The translations under genes were made by a program, and so were the position numbers. The notes below the pieces were generated by a model. That model did not search any database and was not told the DNA's origin. It worked only from the letters and a program-made list of their open reading frames with translations. Positions 53,366 to 61,190 of a DNA stretch of 64,000 nucleotides are shown here, piece after piece. The stretch covers positions 141,641 to 205,640 of the forward strand of contig VXZQ01000009.1 of the NCBI GenBank assembly GCA_009845425.1, read 5' to 3'. Numbering within the stretch: position 1 is the first letter of the stretch; each line of letters begins with the position of its first letter. This DNA is from Holophagales bacterium. GTDB lineage: Bacteria > Acidobacteriota > Thermoanaerobaculia > Multivoradales > Multivoraceae.

Positions 53366-54127
53366 CTAGTCGACGAGGTGATGCCCGGTCAGATCGAGGA
53401 AGACGTCTTCCAGCGTCAGGGCGCCGTCCCGGCGGACCGACCGGCCGCCGCGGTTCGCCAACTGCTCGATCAGCGTCTGCGGGGCGTCTACCGCGACGAT
53501 CGAGCCGCGGTCGATGACCGCCACGCGATCGCAGAGAACCTCCGCCTCCTCCATGTAGTGGGTGGTCAGCATGATCGCCATCCCGTCGGAGCGCAGGCCG
53601 TCGATCAGCTTCCACATCCTGCGGCGGGCCTGGGGGTCGAGCCCCGTCGTCGGTTCGTCCAGGAACATCGCGACCGGCTCGTTGACCATGGCGACCGCGA
53701 TGGAGAACCGCTGCCGTTGGCCCCCGGAGAGATGCTTGTAGCGGGACTTCGCCCGCTCCGCCAGGTCGACTCTGGCCAGCATGTCGTCCGGCGAGGCGTC
53801 CGAACCGTAGAGCGTCGCGAACAACTGGACCGTTTCGTGGAGCGTCAGGTTGTCGAAGAAGGCGTTCTGCTGGAGCTGGACGCCGATCATGCTCTTGACC
53901 CGCCGCCGGTTCTTCTTCACGCCGACGCCGTCGATGAACGCCTCGCCGCCGTCCGCTTGGCGGAGTCCCTCCAGGATCTCGACCGTGGTCGTCTTGCCGG
54001 CCCCGTTCGGGCCCAGCATGCCGAAGATCTCGCCGCGATGGACCTGGAACGAGACCCCGTCGACGGCTACGAGCTCCCCGTAGCTCTTGCGCAGGTCCCG
54101 GACGTCGATGACGACGTCGTTGGCCAT
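53366..54127 (-). CDS. ABC transporter ATP-binding protein (ABC-2 exporter)
   Basis: 253 residues. Walker A GPNGAGKTT, signature LSGGQRQRFSIAVAMVNEP, Walker B FLDEPTTGLDPQ, and the switch His in LTTHYMEEAEVLCDRV. DrrA/NatA-like. It lies 10 bp before the permease gene on the minus strand, and 16 bp after the metallo-beta-lactamase-fold gene. Confidence 0.95.
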   Translation of the reverse strand: MANDVVIDVRDLRKSYGELVAVDGVSFQVHRGEIFGMLGPNGAGKTTTVEILEGLRQADGGEAFIDGVGVKKNRRRVKSMIGVQLQQNAFFDNLTLHETVQLFATLYGSDASPDDMLARVDLAERAKSRYKHLSGGQRQRFSIAVAMVNEPVAMFLDEPTTGLDPQARRRMWKLIDGLRSDGMAIMLTTHYMEEAEVLCDRVAVIDRGSIVAVDAPQTLIEQLANRGGRSVRRDGALTLEDVFLDLTGHHLVD

Positions 54128-54143
54128 CGCCGCGGCCGCGGTC

Positions 54144-55106
54144 TCAGTCGTCGAGACTGGCCCAGACGTAGCCGATCCAGACCGGCTCCGGCGACAGCGG
54201 GCCGTTGCCGTAGGGCGCGTACTTCTCGGGCAGGCCGTCCTTCTGGACGTCCTGGAGCGACTTGCCGGCGCTCTTCTGCCTGTCGATGTAGTCGATCGTC
54301 TCCGCGACGTAGTCGTGGTACTTCTGCAGGTCGGCCTTCGTCGCCAGCGGCCCGTGGCCGGGAATGATCTTCGTTTCGTCGTCGACGATCTCGAGCAGTT
54401 GGGCCATGTTGTCGCGCAAACCGAGGGCGCTGCCGCCGACGTCCCGGTCGATGTACGGGTAGCCGCCGAGGTTCGGGAACTGGTCGCCGGCGTGGACCAC
54501 GTTCGAGTCGCGGAAGAAGATCGCCGCGTCGCCGTCCGTGTGGGCCGGGTTGCCGAAGTGGATCACATCGATCGCCTCGCCGTTCCAGTGCAGGGTGACG
54601 CTCTCGTTGAAGGTCACGATCGGCAGCGCCTCCGACGGGAACGGCGTCGCCGAGAAGTTGGCGCCGGCGTGCCGGTTCTCCAGCAGGCGCTTGCGCACGT
54701 TCGCGTGGGCGACGATCGCGGAGTCGGCCCCGAAACCCGCGTTGCCGCCCGCGTGATCGAAGTGGTAGTGCGAGTTGACGACGAAGTCGATTCTGCCTTC
54801 CTGAATCTTCGCCACCGCCGCCTTGATCTTCGGCACCACCGGCATCATCGCGTCGTCGACGATCAGGATGCCGTCGTCGCCCGCGGAGACCGCCAGGTTC
54901 CCGGCCAGTCCCGGCTCAGGCAGCAGCAGGTAGAGCGTGTCGCTCAACTGCGTCTGGTGCCAGACGATCTGCTCGCCGGCCCGCTTGGCCCAGTCGTCGA
55001 TGTCGAGCTGGGCGGCAGCCGGCGCTGAGGCCACGAGGCTCAGGGCCGCGATGGCGAGGTAAAGGCGGGCCAGACGAGTGCGGTTCTTCGGGCCGTCTTC
55101 AATCAT
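54144..55106 (-). CDS. Exported metallo-beta-lactamase-fold hydrolase
   Basis: 320 residues. Signal peptide (LAIAALSLVASAPAAAQ). Zinc motif NSHYHFDHAGGN (HxHxDH), then later GDAAIFFRD and IIPGHGPLA. Subclass is uncertain: it could be a B3-like lactamase, a quinoprotein-relay-like or a lactonase-like enzyme. It is probably the first gene of the minus-strand operon with the ABC exporter. Confidence 0.88.
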   Translation of the reverse strand: MIEDGPKNRTRLARLYLAIAALSLVASAPAAAQLDIDDWAKRAGEQIVWHQTQLSDTLYLLLPEPGLAGNLAVSAGDDGILIVDDAMMPVVPKIKAAVAKIQEGRIDFVVNSHYHFDHAGGNAGFGADSAIVAHANVRKRLLENRHAGANFSATPFPSEALPIVTFNESVTLHWNGEAIDVIHFGNPAHTDGDAAIFFRDSNVVHAGDQFPNLGGYPYIDRDVGGSALGLRDNMAQLLEIVDDETKIIPGHGPLATKADLQKYHDYVAETIDYIDRQKSAGKSLQDVQKDGLPEKYAPYGNGPLSPEPVWIGYVWASLDD

Positions 55107-55157
55107 CGTGTGTCTCCGCGTTCAGGGTCTAGACGGCCAAACCTACCGGATGACTGT

Positions 55158-55187
55158 CGGTGCGCCGGCCTTCTGGCCGGCATCCGA
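55158..55187. repeat. GC-rich palindromic repeat (GGCCTTCTGGCC type)
   Basis: CGGTGCGCCGGCCTTCTG at 55158-55175 matches 26059-26076 exactly, and TTCTGGCCGGCATCCG at 55172-55187 recurs at 56457-56472. It lies between the metallo-beta-lactamase-fold gene and the VOC gene. Confidence 0.6.
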
Positions 55188-55191
55188 TCTC

Positions 55192-55836
55192 TCAACGCCG
55201 CGAAGACGGCTGCAACCTCCGGCTCTCCTCCGTCGCAGCCAACACGACCGGCCCCTTCGCCCCCTCGATCACGACGCTCATCCCCGGCTCTCCCTCCGAC
55301 ACCTCGACATCCAGCCCAAGACCCGCCAGCACCGCCCCGAGATCCCCCGCATCGGGCGTCGAGATCCCGAACGACACCAGCTCACCCCCCACCGGTGTCG
55401 TCGTCGCCGGGTGCGGTGACTCCCGCCAATCGATGAAGAAGGGCATCCCGTAGCCACCCCCCTGCGGAAACAGCAGATCCCACACGAGTAGACCCCCGTC
55501 CGCCGTGCGCCGCCGTGTCTCCACGGGGCCAACCGAAGAGATCCCGGCCTCCTCGAGCAACCCCTTCGTGACGACGAGATCGCCCTGCGCCGCCCAGGTT
55601 ACGAGCCCCCCGGCGCTCATCGTCGCCATGCCCGTGACCATCTGGCTCTCGACCGACTGCGCCGGATCCGGCGCAATGATCTCGAGGTACATGTCGCCCA
55701 GGCTCAGCAGCGCGTTACGCGTGCCGAGCCCCTCGTGCGAGCCGCCGAACGCCGGCGCCACGCCGAAGACCTCCTCGGCCCATGCCATTCCCTCGTCGAG
55801 ATTGGCAACTGCGTACATGAAATGGTCGATCTTCAT
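55192..55836 (-). CDS. Glyoxalase/VOC-superfamily protein
   Basis: 214 residues from the ATG at 55836 (GGGAG about 8 nt upstream); an upstream start would add a poor lipoprotein-like leader. It begins MKIDHFMYAVANLDEGMAW, a VOC-type fold, with LGTRNALLSLGDMYLEIIAPDP and a second half GELVSFGIST. Metal-binding His/Glu are likely in HFMYAV and YLEII. Substrate unknown. Confidence 0.78.
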   Translation of the reverse strand: MKIDHFMYAVANLDEGMAWAEEVFGVAPAFGGSHEGLGTRNALLSLGDMYLEIIAPDPAQSVESQMVTGMATMSAGGLVTWAAQGDLVVTKGLLEEAGISSVGPVETRRRTADGGLLVWDLLFPQGGGYGMPFFIDWRESPHPATTTPVGGELVSFGISTPDAGDLGAVLAGLGLDVEVSEGEPGMSVVIEGAKGPVVLAATEESRRLQPSSRR

Positions 55837-55978
55837 CCGGCTGCTCCCTGAATAGTCCTCCGGCAGGACGCCTGCGTCGCCGCCGCATCCCCGGCCGAAC
55901 AGCAACAAAACGACGACGATGGTCGTCCTTGTCATCAAAGCAGTTTACGAGCCGTCCGACTCAGTTGAGGAGCCCCCC

Positions 55979-56350
55979 ATGAAACCGTCCATCCTGATCG
56001 CCGCCGCCTTCGTCCTGGCTCTCGCACCCGCTGCGCTGGCCGCCGACAACGCCCCCGTCCTCGGCAAGTGGGAGTCGACGACCGAGACGCCCCAGGGCAC
56101 CTTCGAAGTCGTATACGAGTTCACGGAGGTCGACGGAGAGCTCAAGGGCACCTGGACCAACCCGCGCCGGAACGGTGATCTGAAGAACGTGTCCTGGGAC
56201 GGCGAGACGCTCAAGTTCGGCCGGGAGCTCGGAAGGGGTGGCCAGACCTTCAACCTGAACTTCGAGGCGACGGTCGACGGCGACTCCATGACCGGCAAGA
56301 TGATCACTCCCCGCGGCGAGCGCGCCTTCACCGCGACGCGCAGCTCGTAG
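55979..56350 (+). CDS. Small secreted beta-rich protein
   Basis: 123 residues from the ATG at 55979, preceded by GAGGAG. Signal peptide (LIAAAFVLALAPAALAA). The mature part is beta-rich with WESTTETPQGTFEVVYEFTEVDG and ends in ERAFTATRSS, resembling lipocalin-like fatty-acid-binding domains. Function unknown. It is divergent from the VOC gene. Confidence 0.7.
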   Translation: MKPSILIAAAFVLALAPAALAADNAPVLGKWESTTETPQGTFEVVYEFTEVDGELKGTWTNPRRNGDLKNVSWDGETLKFGRELGRGGQTFNLNFEATVDGDSMTGKMITPRGERAFTATRSS

Positions 56351-56356
56351 ACGTCG

Positions 56357-56386
56357 CACACTGGGTGCACCTGTCGGTGCGCCGGC
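56357..56386. repeat. REP-like palindromic element, variant copy 3
   Basis: Starts CACACTGGGTGCACC, diverges, then CGGTGCGCCGGC. The rest of the gap to 56487 is made of further GC palindromes, including a TTCTGGCCGGCATCCG shared with 55172-55187. Confidence 0.6.
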
Positions 56387-56487
56387 CTGACATCCGACCG
56401 CCCGAAGGCGGGCGCTCGGACTGTGACGCGGCTGGCGCGAGGACGCGCCACCCGGGTTCTGGCCGGCATCCGGCGCTCCGCGCCGGC

Positions 56488-57564
56488 CTACTCCAGGTGC
56501 TTCTTGAAGAAGGCGCTGACCTCCTGGAACACGTCCTGCGACTCCGGCGACGCCGGGAAGATCAGGTAGTCGGCGTGCGCGACACCCTCGTAGACGTGTA
56601 GGTCCGCAACCACGCCGGCCGCGCGCAACTTGCGGTGGGTCCGCGCCGTGTCGCTCAGGAACATGTCGCGCGTGCCGGTGATCAGGTACGTCGGCGGGAA
56701 TCCCTCGAAGTCGCCGTAGACGGGCGACATCAGCGGGTCCTTCAGGTCGTGGCCATCGGCGTAGAGCCGCGCCGCCGCGCCCAGGAAGCCGTCGTAGGTG
56801 ACCAGCACGCGGTCCAGCCCCTCGTTCGTGAACAGGCTGTCGCTTGTCTTCGTCAGGTCGGCCCAGGGCGTTCCCGCGTAGATCGCTCCGGGCACGTCGA
56901 GGCCTAGGGCGATGAAGCGGTGCACCGCGGCCAGCGACAGCCCGCCGCCCGCGGACGTACCACCGATGGCGATCGACTTCGCGGACCGGCTCTCCAGCAG
57001 GTGCCTGTAGACCGAGACCACGTCCTCGACCGCGGCCGGGAACGGGTGCTCCGGCGGCATGCGGTAGTCGACGGAGAGGGCCGGGATTCCCGCGCTGGCC
57101 GCGACGATGGCCGCCTCGGTGACGGAGGCGTCGCCGCCGTTCAGGACGTAGCCGCCGCCGTGTATGTGCAGGAACAGGTGGTCCGCATGCCGGGGATGAA
57201 CCTTCTCGGGCACCACCCGGTAGACCGTCACGCCCTCGACCTCGGCCTTCTCGATCGAAACGCCGAATCCACTCGCGATCTGGTCGAGGTTGGCGTTGGC
57301 CGTCGCCTTCTGCATCACCAGCCACTGTTCGTCGCTCTGCGGCGTCTGCTGCTTCGACGCGGCGACGCTGGGGGCGGGCGTCGCGGCGAGGGCGGATCGG
57401 AGGACGTCGCTCGCACCGGCGGGCGCCGGCACGACCCGCTCGCCGATCGTCCAGGAGCCGGACTCCTGGGCTGTTGCGGCCGGCGTACCGGCAACGGTGA
57501 ACACGAGGGCCAGGCTCGAAGCCAGTGCGACGGCCGGCAGGGCTTGGGGGATCGATCTCTTCAC
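56488..57564 (-). CDS. Exported HSL-type alpha/beta hydrolase
   Basis: 358 residues with a signal peptide (VALASSLALVFTVAGTPAATAQ). HGGG motif (LHIHGGGYVLNGG), nucleophile GTSAGGGLSL, and catalytic Asp/His in TGTRDMFLSD and EGVAHADYL. This is the hormone-sensitive-lipase family of esterases. Substrate unknown. Convergent to the secreted gene and divergent from the next gene. Confidence 0.92.
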   Translation of the reverse strand: MKRSIPQALPAVALASSLALVFTVAGTPAATAQESGSWTIGERVVPAPAGASDVLRSALAATPAPSVAASKQQTPQSDEQWLVMQKATANANLDQIASGFGVSIEKAEVEGVTVYRVVPEKVHPRHADHLFLHIHGGGYVLNGGDASVTEAAIVAASAGIPALSVDYRMPPEHPFPAAVEDVVSVYRHLLESRSAKSIAIGGTSAGGGLSLAAVHRFIALGLDVPGAIYAGTPWADLTKTSDSLFTNEGLDRVLVTYDGFLGAAARLYADGHDLKDPLMSPVYGDFEGFPPTYLITGTRDMFLSDTARTHRKLRAAGVVADLHVYEGVAHADYLIFPASPESQDVFQEVSAFFKKHLE

Positions 57565-57623
57565 TGGGACTCTCCTTGAGTGCGGCGGAAATGCAGTGTG
57601 TCGCGGACGATACCCTCTGCCCG

Positions 57624-58166
57624 ATGGCCCGACTCCCCTACCTGGACGTAGACGATCTCGACCCAGAGGACCAGAGGCTCCTCGATCCGCCGCTCAACAT
57701 CTTCAGGGTCCTCGCCTACTGCCCTGACGGCGCCCGTGCGTTCGGCCGCCTGGGCCTCTGGATTCGCTTCAAGACCAGGCTCGATCCGCGCCTGCGCCAG
57801 ATGGCGATCCTCCGGGTCGGCGCCATAACGGGTACCGACTACGAGTACAGCCACCACATCGAGCTGGGCCGGCAGTTCGGCCTGTCCGACGACGACATCC
57901 GGGCCGTCGTCGCCGGGCCGGACGATGAGTCGCTGACGGAGGTCGAACTGCTCGTCCTCACCGCGGCCGACGAGATGACGAACGGCGTCGGCATCGGCGC
58001 CGAGACCTTCGAGGCATTGCAGGGTCACCTCGACGAGGGAATGATGGTCGAGTTGACGATGACCCTGTCCTACTACAACGGCGTCGTCCGGATCCTGAAC
58101 TCGCTGGACATCGACGTCGAGCCCGACTACGAGCGCTACCTGGAGGAGTTCCCGCTGGATCGATGA
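57624..58166 (+). CDS. Carboxymuconolactone decarboxylase-like protein 1
   Basis: 180 residues from the ATG at 57624. It starts MARLPYLDVDDLDPED. AhpD/CMD-like helical core: QMAILRVGAITGTDYEYSHHIELGRQFGL and ELTMTLSYYNGVVRILNSL. The CxxC pair of AhpD is absent, so peroxidase reductase activity is unlikely. Close paralog of the gene at 59027. The stop overlaps the SDR start as ATGA. Confidence 0.85.
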   Translation: MARLPYLDVDDLDPEDQRLLDPPLNIFRVLAYCPDGARAFGRLGLWIRFKTRLDPRLRQMAILRVGAITGTDYEYSHHIELGRQFGLSDDDIRAVVAGPDDESLTEVELLVLTAADEMTNGVGIGAETFEALQGHLDEGMMVELTMTLSYYNGVVRILNSLDIDVEPDYERYLEEFPLDR

Positions 58167-58978
58167 ACACGCGTTTGGAGCAGGTTCCCTCCGCGGGAGA
58201 TCGAATCGACTTCAGCGGCCGGACCGCCGTCGTGACGGGCGGCGGAGCGAGAGACGACGGGATCGGCAACGGCAGGGCCGCCGCGATCCTCCTGGCGCGC
58301 GCGGGCGCCGAAGTCGTCGTCGTGGACCTCAACGAGGGAGCCGCCCGCGGCACCGTCGAGATGATCGGGAACGAGGGCGGCGCCGCCCGGCTCTTCGTCG
58401 GCGACGTGACGAGCGACGAGGACTGCGCGGCCCTGGCCGCCTTCGCGCGGGAAGGCTCCGCGCCACCCACCGTGCTGATCAACAACGTCGGCATCGGAGC
58501 GCCCGGCACCGTCCTAGACACCGAGCCGGAACTCTGGGACCGGGTGATGAAGGTCAACGTCCGGTCGATGGTCCAGGCGTCCCGCGCCCTGATTCCATTG
58601 ATGGAGGAGGCCGGCGGCGGCTCGATCGTCAACATCAGTTCCATCTCCGCGATCCGGCCCAAGGGTCTCACCCCGTACTCGGCGTCGAAGGGCGCGGTCA
58701 TCTCGTTGACGCGGGCGATGGCCGTCGACCACGCCGGCGCCGGCATTCGGGTGAACGCCGTGCTCCCGGGCCCGGTCTGGACGCCGATGGTCCAGCGCCC
58801 GACGATGACGCCCGAGGTCCGCGAGCGGCGCAAGAACGCCTCGGCGTTGCGGATCGAAGGCACCGGCTGGGACGTCGGCCGGGCGGTCGTGTTCCTGGCG
58901 TCCGAACACGCGCGCTACATCACGGGTCAGGCGCTGGTCGTCGACGGCGGCGTGACGGTACTCTCTCCCGTCCGCTGA
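58163..58978 (+). CDS. Short-chain dehydrogenase/reductase
   Basis: 271 residues. VVTGGGARDDGIGNGRAAA (extended Rossmann loop), NNVGIGAPG, catalytic Ser in NISSISAIRP and YSASKGAVI. GFVDGG-type end QALVVDGGVTVL. FabG-like. It sits between two CMD paralogs and is coupled to the first. Confidence 0.9.
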   Translation: MNTRLEQVPSAGDRIDFSGRTAVVTGGGARDDGIGNGRAAAILLARAGAEVVVVDLNEGAARGTVEMIGNEGGAARLFVGDVTSDEDCAALAAFAREGSAPPTVLINNVGIGAPGTVLDTEPELWDRVMKVNVRSMVQASRALIPLMEEAGGGSIVNISSISAIRPKGLTPYSASKGAVISLTRAMAVDHAGAGIRVNAVLPGPVWTPMVQRPTMTPEVRERRKNASALRIEGTGWDVGRAVVFLASEHARYITGQALVVDGGVTVLSPVR

Positions 58979-59026
58979 CCGGCGCTGACTGGCGCCGCCG
59001 ACGCCGACCCGCAAGAGAGGATCGCG

Positions 59027-59566
59027 ATGGCTCGACTCCCCTACCTCGACGTGGACGATCTCGCTCCCGAAGACCAGGAGCTGCTCGACCGGCCGATCAA
59101 CCTGGCGCGGATGCTCGCGCACAGTCCCGCGGGGACCCGCGCCTTCCGCCACACGGGCGCGTGGATCAGCCACAAGGCACGTTTGGATACTCGGCTGCGC
59201 GAGATGGCCATCCTGCGGATCGGTGTCATCACCCGCACCGACTACGAGTACAGCCACCACATTGAACTCGGCCGCCAGTTCGGTATGTCCGACGACGACA
59301 TCCGCGCCGTCATCGCGGGACCGGACGCCGGGGAGCTCCCGGAACTCGAACGGCTCGTTCTCACCGCCGCCGACGAGGTGACCGAGGACCTGAGCATCAG
59401 CACCGAGACCTTCGACGGCCTAAGGCGTCACCTGGACGCCGAGCTCCTCGTCGAACTGACGATCATCGTCTCCTACTACAACGCCGTCGTGCGGATGCTC
59501 CGATCCCTGGAGATCGACGTCGAGCCCGGCTACGAGCGCTACATGGAGGAGTTCCCGCTGCCGTAA
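59027..59566 (+). CDS. Carboxymuconolactone decarboxylase-like protein 2
   Basis: 179 residues. N-terminal MARLPYLDVDDLAPEDQELL is nearly identical to the first copy; also TDYEYSHHIELGRQFGMSDDDIRA. A tandem duplicate with drift around the SDR. GAGAGG lies upstream of the ATG. Enzymatic role unknown; likely acts with the SDR on a common substrate. Confidence 0.85.
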   Translation: MARLPYLDVDDLAPEDQELLDRPINLARMLAHSPAGTRAFRHTGAWISHKARLDTRLREMAILRIGVITRTDYEYSHHIELGRQFGMSDDDIRAVIAGPDAGELPELERLVLTAADEVTEDLSISTETFDGLRRHLDAELLVELTIIVSYYNAVVRMLRSLEIDVEPGYERYMEEFPLP

Positions 59567-59578
59567 CCGCTGCCTTCC

Positions 59579-59609
59579 CACACTGGGTGCGCCCGGCGTC
59601 CCCGCCGGC
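59579..59609. repeat. REP-like palindromic element, copy 4
   Basis: As copy 2 with one extra base. It marks the gap before the metallophosphoesterase module and roughly coincides with the change in base composition. Confidence 0.7.
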
Positions 59610-59695
59610 TGCCGCCCCAGGCGGACACCGGCGTTGTCGCCCGCAAGTGGTTCTACCCTAGGTGCCACCGTTGTCGTGGCAAGCTCTGTTGGAAT

Positions 59696-59704
59696 TGCTA
59701 CAAT
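59696..59704 (+). promoter_or_regulatory. Extended -10 promoter candidate of the two-gene module
   Basis: TGCTACAAT, an extended -10 box (TGn then TACAAT), 41 bp upstream of the ATG at 59745. A weak -35, TGGCAA, is 16 bp upstream of the hexamer. It sits in A/T-richer sequence than the rest of the window. Confidence 0.5.
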
Positions 59705-59744
59705 CTGCGCTCATTTCCTCAACGCCAGGCCCTTGGCAAACTGA

Positions 59745-61190
59745 ATGAACGTCTCCATTCTTCACATCTCTGACCTACATTGGGGTCGGAACGGCTCGAT
59801 CAGGCACGATGTCCTGCCCGATTCGCTCGTGAACGACTGCCGCCACTTCTCGGCCGAGGAGGAACCGAGGGTCCGCGCGCCGGACGTGATTGTTGTGAGC
59901 GGCGACATCATTCACGGGATCGACTTCGATGTCGACGAGCCGGAGGAGTCCTTACGAGCTCAGTATGGCGGAGCTTCCGCCTTTCTGGCTGGTCTCGCTG
60001 ACCGGTTTGTGAGCGGTGACCGCCAGCGTGTAGTAGTCGTACCCGGAAACCACGACGTTAGTTCTTACCATTTGGCGAAGAGCCTGGAGCTCATCGACGT
60101 TCCATCCGACCGCCAAATCCCTCTCAGTGATCAGCTATTCTCCTTGGAGTCGCCATTCCGTTGGTCATGGAAGGAGCTGGAACTCTACAGGATCTGTGAC
60201 ACCAGCATGTATCGGAAGCGCATGTCGGCGTTCGCCGAGTTCTACGCTGATTTCTACGACGGTCAACGCCACTTCGATCTAGATCCTGCCGATCAAGTAG
60301 AAGTCTTCGACTACCCGGAACTCGGTCTTACTATTGTGGGCTTCTCGAGCTGCTACAACAATGATCGCCTCAAGAAGCAGGGAGCGATCCACCCAGCCTG
60401 CATAGCCGAGGTGGGAACTCGCCTGCGCGAGAGGGCATTTGCTAGCCGCCTACGCGTGGCCGCTTGGCATCACAATGTCGAAGGGTCACCCTATCGCGTT
60501 GACTACATGGATCCTGATCTCTTGCAGAATCTCATTGACCGGGGCTTCAGCCTTGGCCTACACGGGCACCAGCACCGGCCCCAGTACTTGAGCACGAGAT
60601 TCCGTCATGAGGTTGACCGCAAGATGACGGTGATCAGCGCCGGGACCCTCTGCGGCGGTCCCGGGCTTGGCCATGCGCGCTCATACAACGTCATCGAGCT
60701 TTGTACCGCCGCAAGAGCTGGGCGGCTACATGTTCGGGAGATGCAGAATGCTGACGGCGACTTGCCGATTTGGGGGCGCCGGGTTCTCCCAACGGTAGGC
60801 CAGCGCTACCTGGAGTTTGACTACGATCCGCCTCCGCCACCGGTGGCGAGCACGGGCGGCGCGACCCCTGTTCTTATGGAGGCGCAGACCCTACATCTGA
60901 GAGGCGCGTATCGGAACGCGGCCGATCTTCTGACGGGCGTTCTGCAACGGGACAGTCTTTCCCGACCGCTGCTGCTGGATTGCCTAGTGAGGCTCAAAGA
61001 CGCGGAGTCCATCGTCGACCTCTTCGACCCTCCGGTAAGTGAAGCAGAAGCGGTCCACCTGATGGACGCGCTCTGGGAGACAGGGCGGCGTGACCGTCTC
61101 TCGGAGCTCCTTGCGCAACCGCTAGTTGCGGACTCGGATGATCCGTCGGTTGCCGAAATGCGTGAAAAGTATCGAGCGAGGGCGAGATGA
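59745..61190 (+). CDS. Calcineurin-like metallophosphoesterase with C-terminal helical repeats
   Basis: 481 residues. All metallophosphoesterase motifs are in order: SDLHWG (Asp10, His12), SGDIIHG (Asp54), GNHDVS (Asn102-His103-Asp104), WHHN (His242 region) and GHQHR (His275, His277). A helical C-terminal part (about 370-481), rich in Leu/Asp, resembles TPR. It could hydrolyse nucleic acids, nucleotides or phosphoproteins; the substrate is unknown. No signal peptide, so cytoplasmic. The stop overlaps the next start as ATGA. GC and codon use differ from the neighbours (TTA, ATA, CTA codons appear). Likely acquired horizontally. Confidence 0.85.
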   Translation: MNVSILHISDLHWGRNGSIRHDVLPDSLVNDCRHFSAEEEPRVRAPDVIVVSGDIIHGIDFDVDEPEESLRAQYGGASAFLAGLADRFVSGDRQRVVVVPGNHDVSSYHLAKSLELIDVPSDRQIPLSDQLFSLESPFRWSWKELELYRICDTSMYRKRMSAFAEFYADFYDGQRHFDLDPADQVEVFDYPELGLTIVGFSSCYNNDRLKKQGAIHPACIAEVGTRLRERAFASRLRVAAWHHNVEGSPYRVDYMDPDLLQNLIDRGFSLGLHGHQHRPQYLSTRFRHEVDRKMTVISAGTLCGGPGLGHARSYNVIELCTAARAGRLHVREMQNADGDLPIWGRRVLPTVGQRYLEFDYDPPPPPVASTGGATPVLMEAQTLHLRGAYRNAADLLTGVLQRDSLSRPLLLDCLVRLKDAESIVDLFDPPVSEAEAVHLMDALWETGRRDRLSELLAQPLVADSDDPSVAEMREKYRARAR

